Assembly: GCA_006538405.1 (NCBI GenBank)
Contig: BJKQ01000010.1
Span: 1,922,001 to 1,986,000 of the forward strand
DNA: 64,000 nt
Source: Hansfordia pulvinata
Lineage: Eukaryota > Ascomycota > Sordariomycetes > Xylariales
Direction of reading: 5' to 3'
Positions 11,039 to 22,300 of the stretch are shown piece after piece (positions within the stretch are counted from its first letter, which is position 1; each line of letters begins with the position of its first letter). The notes under the pieces are model-generated. The model was not told the origin of the DNA. It saw only the letters and a program-made list of their open reading frames with translations, and made no database searches. The position numbers and the translations under genes were made by a program.

Positions 11039-13074
11039 ATGGCCACCCCACAACCCGCGGGCGGCGAAGCCGCCTCCTACTACAACCAGCAGCCCGCCGT
11101 GCCCTCGCAGCCGCCGCCGCAGTACGGCCAGCAGAGCTATGCCAACGAGAACGGCTACGGCGAGAAGGTCAACTTCGACCAGGCCTTCAAGGTCGAGCGG
11201 CCCAAGTGGAATGATCTCTGGGCTGGTGTTCTGGTCCGTCGCGTCGACCCCATTGGCGCGTACCTGCGTTGCTGACACGATCCTCCCCTCCCAGTTCCTC
11301 ATCGTCTTCCTCGGCTTCGTTGCTGTCTCGGGCATCTCCATCCAGGGCTACTGTATGATCCAACCCCGCGTCTGTCCTCGGCTTCGTCAAGGTAGCTAAC
11401 ACGCGCCAGCCGCAACCAAGGGCTACAACGGCGGCGGCATCTATGATGGCGCTCAGCACGTCGGGCTGAACACCAACACGGTGGTTCTCTTGTAAGCCTC
11501 GTGCCTCCTGCCTTGCGCCGTATCAGTCCGCGCCTCCCTCTGACCCCCACTCCTTCAGCATATTCGTGCTCTGCATCTCCATCGTCTTCAGCTACGGCTA
11601 CGTCCTGCTGGCGCGGACCTTTCCCAAGCAGCTGATCTGGATTACCGGCATCCTCAAGTAAGCACACGGACTCCTGCGCCGCGCCCAAGGCACTCACTCA
11701 CATCAAGGCAGCATCGTCATGGGCCTCGTCACGGCCATCTACATGCTCTCACAAAAGTACTGGTCGGGCGGGATAGTCTTCCTCGTCTTCGTCGCCTTCC
11801 TGATCTTCTGCTTCATCAGCTGGATCCCGCGCATCCCCTTCTCGAGTCTGATGCTCAAGACCGCCGTCGACGTGTCCAAGAGCTACGGCCATGTCTATCT
11901 CGTGAGCGCGCTCGGCGGGCTGGTCGCGACGGCGTTTGCCGCCTGGTATTCCGTAAGTCTCCCCGGCCGACATCGCTGACGGCCCGCGCTCAACATGCTT
12001 ACTGTCCCAGGTGACATTCGTCTCCGTCTACGTCAAGTACTCCCCCGGGACCAACCCAGCCTGCTCCCAGGGCGCAGGGGGCTGCTCGTCGGCCAAAGTC
12101 ACGGGGCTGCTCGTGTTCATCACCTTTGCCATGTACTGGTTCTCTGAGTGGCTCAAGAACACGATCCACGCCACGATCTCCGGGGTCTACGGCTCCTGGT
12201 ACTTCCACCCGCACAACACGCCGCGCGGGGCCACGAGGGGCGCGCTCAAGCGCTCCCTCACCTACAGCTTCGGCTCCATCAGCCTGGGCTCCTTGCTGGT
12301 CGCCATCATCAACTTCCTGCGCCAGATGTGCTCCATCGCGCAGCAGAGCGAGGCTGGGCAAGGCAACATTGTCGTAAGCCTCCCGTACCCGCAAGGCCGC
12401 GTGCTGTCTGACACCTTGCACAGGGCTCCATCATGTTCTGCATCCTTGGCTGCATTATCGGCCTCCTCGACTGGGCTGTACAGTTCCTGAACCGCTACGC
12501 CTTCTCTTACATAGCTCTCTACGGCAAGCCCTATTTCGCCGCCGCCAAGGACACCTGGAAGTTAGGCCCCCCGCCGCCCCCGACACTGACACTGCAGAGG
12601 CAGCGCTGACAGCAACAGCATGATCACCCAGCGAGGAATCGACGCCCTCGTCAACGAATGCCTGATAGGCCCTGTGTACGTGCATTGCTACCTCGGCCCG
12701 TTTCCGCTTACTGACCCCCCCTCAGGCTGAGCTTCGGCGCAACCTTTGTCGCCTACGCATGCGCCCTGCTGGCGTTCCTCTACGTCAAGTTCACCGCCCC
12801 GGAATACAACGCGGACGGGTCGTTCACCCCTGTCATTGTTGCCATTTCGTTCCTGTAAGTCGAAATGTCCCACCGTGGTGCCAACGTCACCTGACAACAG
12901 TCCAGGATTGGCCTCCAAATCTGCAACGTCTTCACCACCCCGATCAGCAGCGGAATCGACACCATATTCGTCGCCTCGGCATGGGAGCCTCAGGCTCTGA
13001 TGTACAACCACCCGGAGCTCTACCAGGAGATGGTGCGCGTGTACCCCAAGGTGCAGTCGGCCATTCACGGGTGA
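11039..13074 (+). CDS. PNS1: PNS1, choline transporter-like (CTL/SLC44 family) membrane protein
   Basis: Polytopic membrane protein of the CTL/SLC44 family; the yeast relative Pns1 is a plasma-membrane protein of poorly defined transport role. Ten exons: 11039-11233, 11295-11352, 11410-11491, 11559-11657, 11712-11952, 12011-12373, 12424-12560, 12619-12675, 12726-12854 and 12906-13074. They join in frame to 509 residues without correction. The N-terminus is a soluble Gln/Pro/Tyr-rich tail (ASYYNQQ, PQYGQQ), followed by FDQAFKVERPKWNDLWAG and the first helix FLIVFLGFVAVSGISI, which is the diagnostic order for fungal PNS1. Later helices, the FSYGYVLLAR segment, SEWLKNTIHATISGVYGSWYF and the ALYGKPYFAAAKD region also match the family. 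All introns are canonical. It converges with the GST-like gene, leaving 274 bp between stop codons. Confidence 0.93.
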
Positions 13075-13348
13075 GGCATCCTATTTGGACGCGTCGAGTC
13101 CTGTCGAGCCCGTGGCGATTGGTACTACAACAGGGTTTTGGGGACCTGCTGGCGGATTCTGGATACAGCTCAGCATTCCAGCCAGCTTTCGCCCTCGACG
13201 GTTGACCGATCCACATCAATTCCCATCCCATTCACGCAACAAAAGGCCTGCCCTTCTTACGCAGTAATATTTAAAACCTAATGAATAAGCACCGGTCTAT
13301 CAGACACCTTCCCTCGACCCTCTGTGACCATCGATGCTCGCGTGCCCC

Positions 13349-13617
13349 TCAGAGGACCATCATATCCTGCATATCCCGCACGGGCCCCATGGACGGGTGG
13401 TACGTAGTCGGCCTCCCGCGCATGGCGCGGCGCCAGGACGGGCTGGAGGCCGCCTCGGAGGCGGCCCAGGCTCGCAGCTCGGCCGGGGCCAGGTCGCCGT
13501 TGCCCGCCTCGACGCACCGCAGGACCACGGGGAGGAGGTGCGCGTCCAACAGGGTCGGGCCGACCGCGTCGCCGAAGATCCAGCGCGGGGGAGGAGGAAG
13601 GGTGGCGGTGGTGGTGT

Positions 13618-13648
<31 letters not shown>

Positions 13649-14544
13649 CCGCCCGTGGTGCTCGGCGGCCTCGGCGAAGACGGAGGTCAGGTCCGCGCGC
13701 GCCCGGGCCAGCGTGTCGGGCGTGTAGGCCGTGCTCTTGGACTTGTTCCAGCTGGTGGGGGTCGTCAGCGGGGCGAGCGGGGTGGAAAGGCGGCGAGTTG
13801 GGAATGTAAAAAGATAGGTCGGGCGGGGGACGGTAGAATGGCGATATGGGGCGCTGGCGCTGCGTAGAAGAGCAGCCCACGCAAGCACCGAATGAATATC
13901 CAAAAAAAAAAAAAAAACAGCACGCCAGAAGATACGTACTATTCGACTTTGAGCTGCAGCGCAGCGCGGTACGCAGGGCTCAGTGCCTCGCCGCCCTCCT
14001 CGAGGATCTTCTCGGCCGGACAGGGGTTGCGGACGGCCAGGCCCGGGGCGGGCGCGCCCGGGGTGCTGAAGGACAGGCCGCCGACGGCGTGGATGCGGGC
14101 GAGCAGGTCGTCGACGGCGCGGGACACCTCCGGGTGCGAGCCTGGGGAGGGCACGAGGGCTGGGTAGTGGTTGCGCGCGAGGTGGCGCGAGATGTCGAGG
14201 CTCTCGGTCAGCACCTCTGCCCCCGCCCCCGCCTCCTTGTCCTTGTCCGAGGGCGATGGCGACGGAGACGGAGACGGCGGCTGGGAGATTACCATGGCCG
14301 GCACCTGGCCCTTGGGGTTGACGCGCGTCAGGTAGTCCTCGCGCAGGTTCTCGCCGGCCTTGTGGTCGACGAAGCGCAGGGCGATCCGGGGCGGCGGCGG
14401 GCTGGCTCCCGGGGCGGCGGCCTTGGTGGTTTCCTCGCCCAGGGCGATCGTGTGGCGGGCCATCATGGAGTAGAGGGAGAAGGGCGAGGAGTAGAGCGTG
14501 TACGAGGGTGCCGGGGCGGCGTCGGGGGCTGCTGGGTCGGCCAT
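13349..14544 (-). CDS. Glutathione S-transferase-like protein
   Basis: Likely cytosolic GST-fold protein of a fungal subgroup without an assigned substrate. Two exons, 14544-13940 and 13751-13349, join through TA|C to give 335 residues. The N-terminal thioredoxin-like domain shows SSPFSLYSMMARHTIALG, then NPKGQVPAMVI and LTESLDISRHLA, the usual GST glutathione-site pattern (cis-Pro in QVPAM, Glu-Ser in LTES). The C-terminal helical domain carries WIFGDAVGPTLLDAHLLPVVLRC, where GPTLLDAHL is the N-capping-type motif of GSTs. Extra low-complexity insertions (PSPSPSPSP, a run of Ala) lengthen it beyond the usual 220-260 residues. The intron contains an A16 run on the + strand (13902-13917). The catalytic residue and substrate cannot be assigned; a transferase or a lignin-related GST role would both be possible. 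Confidence 0.8.
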
Positions 14545-16330
14545 GGTCGGTGTCGTCGCGGTGGTGCGCAGTTTTGGTGTGTTGAGGCGGAAGACGGGTG
14601 TTTGTAATTCTCAGTGACGTGGGGAGGCGTTGAGATAGACTCCAGACGCCAGGAGGCCGGTCTCTTTCTGAAAGGCGTGGCAGTCACCAGCGCCGAAGCT
14701 CGGAGGCGCCGGTCGGGAGGGCGGGGGATGATGCGGGGGCGACGGGCCGAGATGGGGCGGTTTGGAATCACGGCCGCCCGAGCGGGTCCTCGGCTCGCTT
14801 GCCAGTGCTGTCCATTCTCAGGCCGATGGAGGATCCCGCGGGGGCTTGTGTGGCAGTGCGTAGCAAATGGGCGGCGCCATGACTCTAAAGTCCGTTCTCT
14901 TGAGGCGACTGACTGTGCCATGACGGGGTCGCATCGTGTAAGTCCGACTAAGTGGTCAGGAGCTGCACCAGTTCCCCCGGCCGGCACACAACCGTATGCA
15001 AGTACGCAAGGAATCAGAGAACTGAACTATGGCCGTCAAGTCCTCCGGCTTCGTGTCAGCTGCCCGTTCCTACCTACGTCCTGTGATCCCTCACAGTCCA
15101 CCCGCATCAGTGCCAAGTCAGCCCCCCCTCCGAGAGCATGAACTGTTGAACTGTGGCAGATGTGGTAGACAGCTCGTTCACGGCCGGCTCCTCGTCATCC
15201 GCGGCCTTTATAGCAATGCCAAACGGAGGTGACTGATCCTGCAAGTAGGACTGTAGCCCGACGATCTTGGGATATGTCACATCAAACCCCTTGAGAAGCC
15301 CTGGGCCCAAGCCACGTCGTTACCTTGGGAGGGGCTCATGACGCGACAGCTCCGACCTTTAAAACCACCTCTGAACGACCCCCTGTGGTTCTAGCGGTAC
15401 GGACGTCCTTTAGTGGATCCTTCCGCTGGCACTGGGGAAGCCGCGACGGGACGCTGCCTGCCGTGCCTGCCTATACTGTTGCTGGTGACCCCAGCTCCGG
15501 CTAATGGGCCGGGCGTATATCTCGCCAGCCTCATGAGTTCCATGTATCCGAACGACAACGACACTGAGATCCTTGACTTGGTTCCCCGAAAAGAATGCCT
15601 GAATGTCTGGCCCTTTGATTTGCCAGAATTCAGTCCCTTTGTGACGTGCCCAAACGGGAGGGGGCTGTGTCTGCCAGGTACATCCGTCTGCCCAACTTGG
15701 CGCATGTCATTTGAATGGCGGCAGGCGCGATTTTGGGCCATCTCGTCGCTTCCATATATGCCCACGATACCCTTGCGGCCGGCAGTAAATTGCTCCGGCC
15801 CGCTTCAGCCGTCTGCTCGCCTCATGCCGCCGTTTGCTGCCGAGACTCACCCGACGACGATGGAGGCGCTCCATTCAATGATGAATGGAACCCTCCGGCT
15901 CAGGGCGTATCATCCAGCCAGTCCCTAGGCAACCGTGACAGCTCTCGACATGTTGACTCCCACATTCACTGAGTAGGCGGGCAGGGAAGGTTGGCACAGT
16001 TGCCAACCTGTGGTTCGACTTCCTTCCACAGATTTTACCTCCACCAATTTCTTTTTCCCCCACCACACACCGTCTCGCGATCTTCATCACCCTCACCCTT
16101 TCACCTTTTCCGGGTTTCCTCCACAGCAATCACCAAAGTTCATTCCCACACGCTCAGTCACATCACTCGTCACCAAGCACATCATCCCCTCCTCTCTGCG
16201 TCGTCCCTGGCAGGCGAGCAGCAGAGAGGACACCTTTTCCGCTCCGGCCTCGTCAACTCTCCCCGAGCACCAAGACGTCCCGCGTTCGAGCGGTCTGTTT
16301 GGCTCCATTACACTTGTGGCAATCAATACC
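14545..16330. other. Intergenic (1.8 kb)
   Basis: Holds the divergent upstream regions of the GST-like gene (minus) and the DUF3638 gene (plus). No gene is supported: the open frame around 15413-15928 starts only at GTG and has no recognisable domain. The last 300 bp are C/T-rich with CACCACAC-type sequence, typical of a leader. Confidence 0.45.
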
Positions 16331-19300
16331 ATGTCTGCCGCCAAGACGCCCGCGTGGTGTTTTCAGGCTGTCTTCAATCATGTCGCTCTACCGCCCCGAC
16401 TGCCGCAGAAGCAAGACACCAATCTCGAGCTGGTCGAGAAGGCTCTTGTCGACATTCTTGTAAACGCCTCCAAGATCATGAGAGACTCTCAGCTCGATCA
16501 GCCCTATCGCCTGTGGGACATCATCCTGCGAGCACTTCGCCAGAGCCGCCTGCTCAACATGGGCGGCAGGGTCGAGCGAAGCCAGCTTGTGTCGCATCTC
16601 AAGCAGATGCAGCCGTCAGATGTCATGTTCCTCCACATCGCCAACCAGAATGCTGGCATCATGGTGCAGAAGCCGGCAGAGTGAGCCCCCAACCTCCTTG
16701 CTGCATCTCTTGGGCTTCTTTTCTGACTGACTTCCGCAGCTCCCAACCCCAAGCACAGGTCATGTTCGAGTTCTTCGAGGCTTCTCCCAAAGGCCAGGAA
16801 GTGCTCGCGGCACCCTCTGGCGTCCTGTCGTGGGCTTTCCCGGGCACTGCCGTCCAAGTCCCCCTCTCCACCTTTGAGGATCCGGCGTTTCTCGACAGCT
16901 TAGCCACCTTCCTCGAGCAGACTTCCGCCGAGTCACCCAAGAAGCTGTCCGACTACACCACCAAAGCCGGAGCTCGAATCTGGGAAAGCCGCGACACCCC
17001 CAACCCGTCGCTGATTACCAGCTTCCTCACGGCCCTCCTGCAGGGCAACGGTCGACGTGTGAGCCCGACCCGACTGCAAAAACGGGTTCGCGACGATGTG
17101 TGCTGGTTAGACGCGCCGATCCCCTGGCGAAGGCTCCCATACTGGCTTGTCGTCCGTGTGTGCATTGCTCGTTTTTTAGCAACTGAGCTTCAGAGCAGTA
17201 GTCATGGCCGGTTCCAGTACAAGCTCTTCACCGGTCTGGTGCACGCGTTGCTGATGGAGGAGCTTCGCCAGATCGCTTCCCTGGAGGATCAGGACTTTTT
17301 GATGAAGAAGCTCTGCCGCCGTCTTTTCAAGCTCGATCGTGATCGGGCGGACCAACCCCGCGGTCAGAGCTCTCATCAGGCTCTGATGACCAAGCTCGAA
17401 TTCATCTTCACCCGATCGACCGTCGCGACCACCAGGGCCATCACATGCGAGTGGGAGAAAGAACGACAAGAGACGACCAAAGTCATACCATATATCCCCA
17501 AGAAAGCCAGTGCGGAAGACACCCGCCTACTTCTCTCTCTAAGCCGTCCATATCTCCAAGCAGCCCGTCGCCGATTCTCGGCCCAGCGATATGACGGCCG
17601 CCGCACGGGCCCCACCGCTTCACCAGCCTCTGCAAGTCGCCACGCCCACGCACTTTCCAAAGCCATCGACAAGATCACCGATCTGGAGGAAAGTATCAAG
17701 CTGGCCCTCGACTCGGTCAGGTCGGCCAAGCTGAACGGGGTCGCGGGAAACAGCTGTATTCGATTCAACAAAGTGATCAAAGAGTACATCGAACAGGCGG
17801 GCACGCTTTATGACCCTTACCCAGAGCAGAAGTCTCTCATGCTCCTGTTGGTGATGGAGCTGTGGGTGGCGCTCGACGAGTCGGCTTGCGCCAAATTTCC
17901 GCTGCTGCGCCAGTTCCGCCCAGCCTTTCCCCATGGCATCATGGAGGACTTGCACTTTGCCTTATACTCTGACGGCGACCGTGCTCGAGCAGTAGAGGAC
18001 TACTTGAGGCATAGAGAAGTGGGTTGTGGTCTGACTGACGCTACCATCTTCGACGACCCCCAGAAAGGATGTTTCGGAGAGCGATACTTTGATGAATCCG
18101 ATGAGTCTGACGACTTGGCCGAGGAGCTACGGGTCATTCAGCACAAGGCCAACGAGAATCGGATCTCCAAGGAAGCGGAGTGGAAGCGGCTTGCGTCCAA
18201 GTTCGACAGTCTGACGGCTCAGATGAACTCGGCGACCTGCATGTACGAAACAAGGGTCGATCGACAGACTGGCGAGCAGTACAGCTACCACGCCTGGTAT
18301 AACTGCCCCAAATGCCAGCTGGACAAGCAGAGATCCTCAGTCAGGATTGAAATCTTCGAGTCGCCGCTACCAGAGTCCCCGGTCGTCACCAAAGCCTTGC
18401 TCTTTGAGCTGCAGTGCCCGGTCGAGTTTGCGGCTTATCGCGATGCCACCTGGGCAATCCGCTTTCGACTTGCCAACGACCGGCAAGAAACCGGAGTGCT
18501 CCCCAAAGTCTGCGTCCGAGATTGCCCCGATCTAAGCGCCTACGTGCTGCATTCGGCTTACCAACGCAGCATCTCGCTGGCATCGACCTCGAAGCCATGT
18601 AAGTCACCGCATTCTCGATCAGATGCCCCGACAGCATCAACTGACAACCACCAGTCTACATGACCCACTACAAGAGCAAAGGCTTCCCCGTCGACCTTGA
18701 CCAGGTCATTCTTCCCAGCGGTATGAAGCTCGGATACTATGACGATGCGACGCAGACTTGGCCGGGACGGTTCCGATTCCGTCCGACGTTCAAGCACCAT
18801 TGCGCAGTGCCGCTGCCGCTGAACTCCCCCTTTGTATCCGTCCTGCAGCCTCGGCAGTTCATCGTGACGGGCGACGCGCCGTCGTCATCCCAGATTCTTG
18901 CCAGTCAGCCGTCTTGCCCCCCAGGCCTCAACATCCACGAGTATACGGCCTTCCAGTCGCTGATCTCTGGCAAATCTCGACGTTGGATCACCATCCTCAG
19001 GGAGATCGGCTCCTCCAACCTGAACATGGCATCGGAATCCGTGGTCATCCTGCTCAATCACCTGGTACTGCAGCTTGGCCCAAGCGACGAAGTGCACCAT
19101 CTGGGCAAGATCCATTCTGCCCTGCTCGACCCGGAGTTTGGGCTGGCCGTTCTCGCACAGATGGAGCAGAGACTGGCGTCTATTGAGGGCAACTGGCGAG
19201 AAGTCAACTTGATGGAGGTCGTCCTGAGCATCGTGCTCCGCATTTTCACCCTCGCGAGCTCTTGCGAGCCCCTGGTGCAGGTTGCCGGTCAGGCCATGGA

Positions 19301-22300
19301 TCTTGTCAAGAAAGCACGCGCCATCACGCTGAGCTGGGTTCGAAAGCTGCGATGCGATGCGCTGCAGGCCACCGACCCCCAGACCGCCAAGAACTGCCAG
19401 TCGTACCTACTGCGCGCAGGACTGCTCTGCAAGAGGACCTTTGTTGTTCTATCTTCGCACGACACATGGCTGGCACGGGATGATCTGACGACCCTGATTG
19501 AGTGCGGCGTGGTGGTACACGAAAATGCCCCCAGCGACATCAAGAATCTGCCTTTCATCCAGAGAAACATGATGTTCCGCGATTTCAAACTCACGCGTCA
19601 GCTGAGAGAGAAGATCCACACGTGTTTGGAAGAAACTGCATCAACAGTCATCCCCTTGGCGCTCGCCCATCTTTGGCCCGCCTCCGACACGATGCGTGCG
19701 AGCGACATAGTGTTTGAGGAAGACAGCTGGGTGTACTTGCAGCTCACCGAGCCCGAGCGCGACACCACCTCCCACAGTGTCGCATACAACTTCTATCATG
19801 GGATACTGCTTGTGGACGGAGAACCGCTGGGAGTAAGCCGATTCCGCCCCCCAATAAACCCGGTGTCTATCCTAACCATATCGCAGCAAGTGCCGAGAGA
19901 CTCGAAAAGCGCCCCGATGATCCGCAAGCTCTTCGGCGATCAGATCCTGCACAAGTTCCCCTCTAGGGAGCGAGGAATGACCCATGGTAAGCACAGCTCC
20001 GCACTGCCACCAGCCCGATACTGCTTCTGGCTCCCTTCCACGTGCGTTACGGCAGCAGCTAACGTGACGCCAGCCTTGGTACTCAAGAGAGAGGGCTGGC
20101 GGGTCCACATTGGCTACGACGCAGGCCAAACAATCATCAGAGCGATCCGATGGCCCCAAGTTCTGGAGCTCATCCCGGAGACCGTTTTTCAGGATGAAAA
20201 TATATTTGATCTCCCAGCTGAACTGGTTGACAACTGTGTGCACTGGCTGTAAGAGGGCTCCCAGGCGAGGTTCGACCGGCATTTGCTAACCAAGTACAGA
20301 GATTTCCATCGCGAAGTCCTTTACATTCGTCCCATGAACAGAAATGTCTGGACACAACCACCCCAGAGCTGGGTCATTAACCTCAAACTCCCCGACGAAC
20401 CCAAGTGCTACAGACAAACGCCTAGAGGAACGTTCGAGTATCTCATCGAGCCTTCCACCGGGCTGTTTGGGCGCATTCGCAAGATCTTTGAGAATTTCGA
20501 AAAGCCAAGACATCTGCTGATATACCAGCCCGAACGCCACCATCTCATAGTCGACTTGCCCAAAATGCAGCTCAGGTGGTCAGTCAACGGCCATGGCCGC
20601 CTGTACTCACCTCCCCTATCCTGCGAGCTTGACAATGACCAGTCGATTGGAACCTGGTATGGGTTCGACAGCAAACTGGTGTGCCGCACTTTCGACGGAT
20701 CGCAACGATTTGTCATCGTCCCGCTGGCCGAGAAAACCCTTGCTCGGAGACGCCCGGGTGGCAGCCACGTCCAGGTAGTCATGGAGCCGAATCCCGCAGG
20801 GCACCAGCACTACATGCGCTTTTTCGTCAATGAGATCTTGGGCCGGCTCGAGTGTGCATCACAGCCAGCCCTGATCTACAAGAAGGCCGAGATCCACGCA
20901 CTGACATCCTTCATTCTCCCTGATCCGCTGACGGGAAGGACTGGTGCTGACGAAGCCTTGCACATTCTCACGTCCGGAGTGGGCCAGCCCTGGGAGCCTC
21001 TCAAGCCGCAGAACTTCTATATCCACTCGCTGCGTCGCATCGCCGACCTGTCTCCCATCCGAGAGTACTACCCCGAGGATCTGAGATCGATGAAGACAGA
21101 GACGTGGAAAGACGGGGTGCCTGTCCATATCCAAAGGGAAGAGTTCTTCACCGCAGTGCAGCGCATCGTGTCTCACTCTGAGAAGGTCGCCGGCTTCTAC
21201 CAGGGTTGGAAGGAGATCCCGCCTCTGGTATCTCGGGGAGATGGCCACCTCAACCGACAGGCACTGAGCCGTCGCCGAGCTTATCGGCCGTCGGAACTCC
21301 CCATTCGCGCCCTCAAGGACCACAGCTACGAACCACGCGACCGCTCATACCCCGTGAGCAGCGGCGCCGCCCATGTACTGGAGATTGCGCGTCTCATCCG
21401 GCATAGGCCATCCTCCATCACCACTCTGAAGAACCTAGCCATGGCCCTGTCAGAGTCTATCTCCATCAGGGGCTATGACCAGTCCTTTGACAAGATCACT
21501 CTGAGCGACCGGCTGAGCGTCGATATTCGCCAGGAATAGGGTCCCCTGGTGAAAGCCGTCAAGCGTTTCAATGGGTCATACGAGCTGATGTACTTCGTGG
21601 GGATCCTGGCTTTCAGGTCCGATGCCCAGATGCCCCTGATCCGCGCGCTCATTGCCTTCTACTACATAGAAGAGCTGCGTCAAGTCGACCTGCCCCGGGT
21701 TCCCGAGTATACGAGCTTCAAGCCCAGCGAACTACCTCAGAAGGAGGCCCTTCGCAAAATCGCGGCCAATTTCAAACTCTCACCGCCCGAGGTAGGTGCC
21801 CCTTATTGTGCCGCGAAGTGGTTGTCGCACACTGACATTGACCTAGAACCCACCCCTCCTGGAATTCGCCAGTGGTAAAGAGCTAGCCAAGTTCCGCCAA
21901 GCGCGTGAGGCGCACGAAAGAGCATCCGAAACCCAGTCGACCATCTTCATCGAGTTCCTGATTCAGCAGTGGCCATGCCACAGCCCTTCTCTCCGTGGCT
22001 GCCCCGAGCTGCCACTTCTGGACGTTGTGCCAGCTCACGATGCGATCCTGCCGACATGGGCAAGACTCTATGACAACCACCAGTTCGACGTGCACCTGAA
22101 AGAGGTCCAGCAAATCCTGAACCGCCGAGGTGAGGACCAGATCCAGACACGGGACCAGTTCATTCCGATGGATGAAGAGTTTACCAAGCCCCCGAGATCG
22201 TACAGCTTGCCACGGCTGAGGAATGATCTCAGCAGCAACTACATCAAGGCCCATGGAAATTCCCGTCCCCGAATCGCAACTATCTGGCGCCCGTGGCTCA

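Noticed and set aside
15413..15928. Frame of 171 codons upstream of the DUF3638 gene
   Set aside because: Begins only at GTG and lacks any recognisable domain or splice context.
21440..21539. Intron that would remove the in-frame TAG
   Set aside because: Only 20-100 bp are available, no GTAAGT/GTGAGT-like donor is in phase, and the nearby coding sequence looks conserved across the stop.
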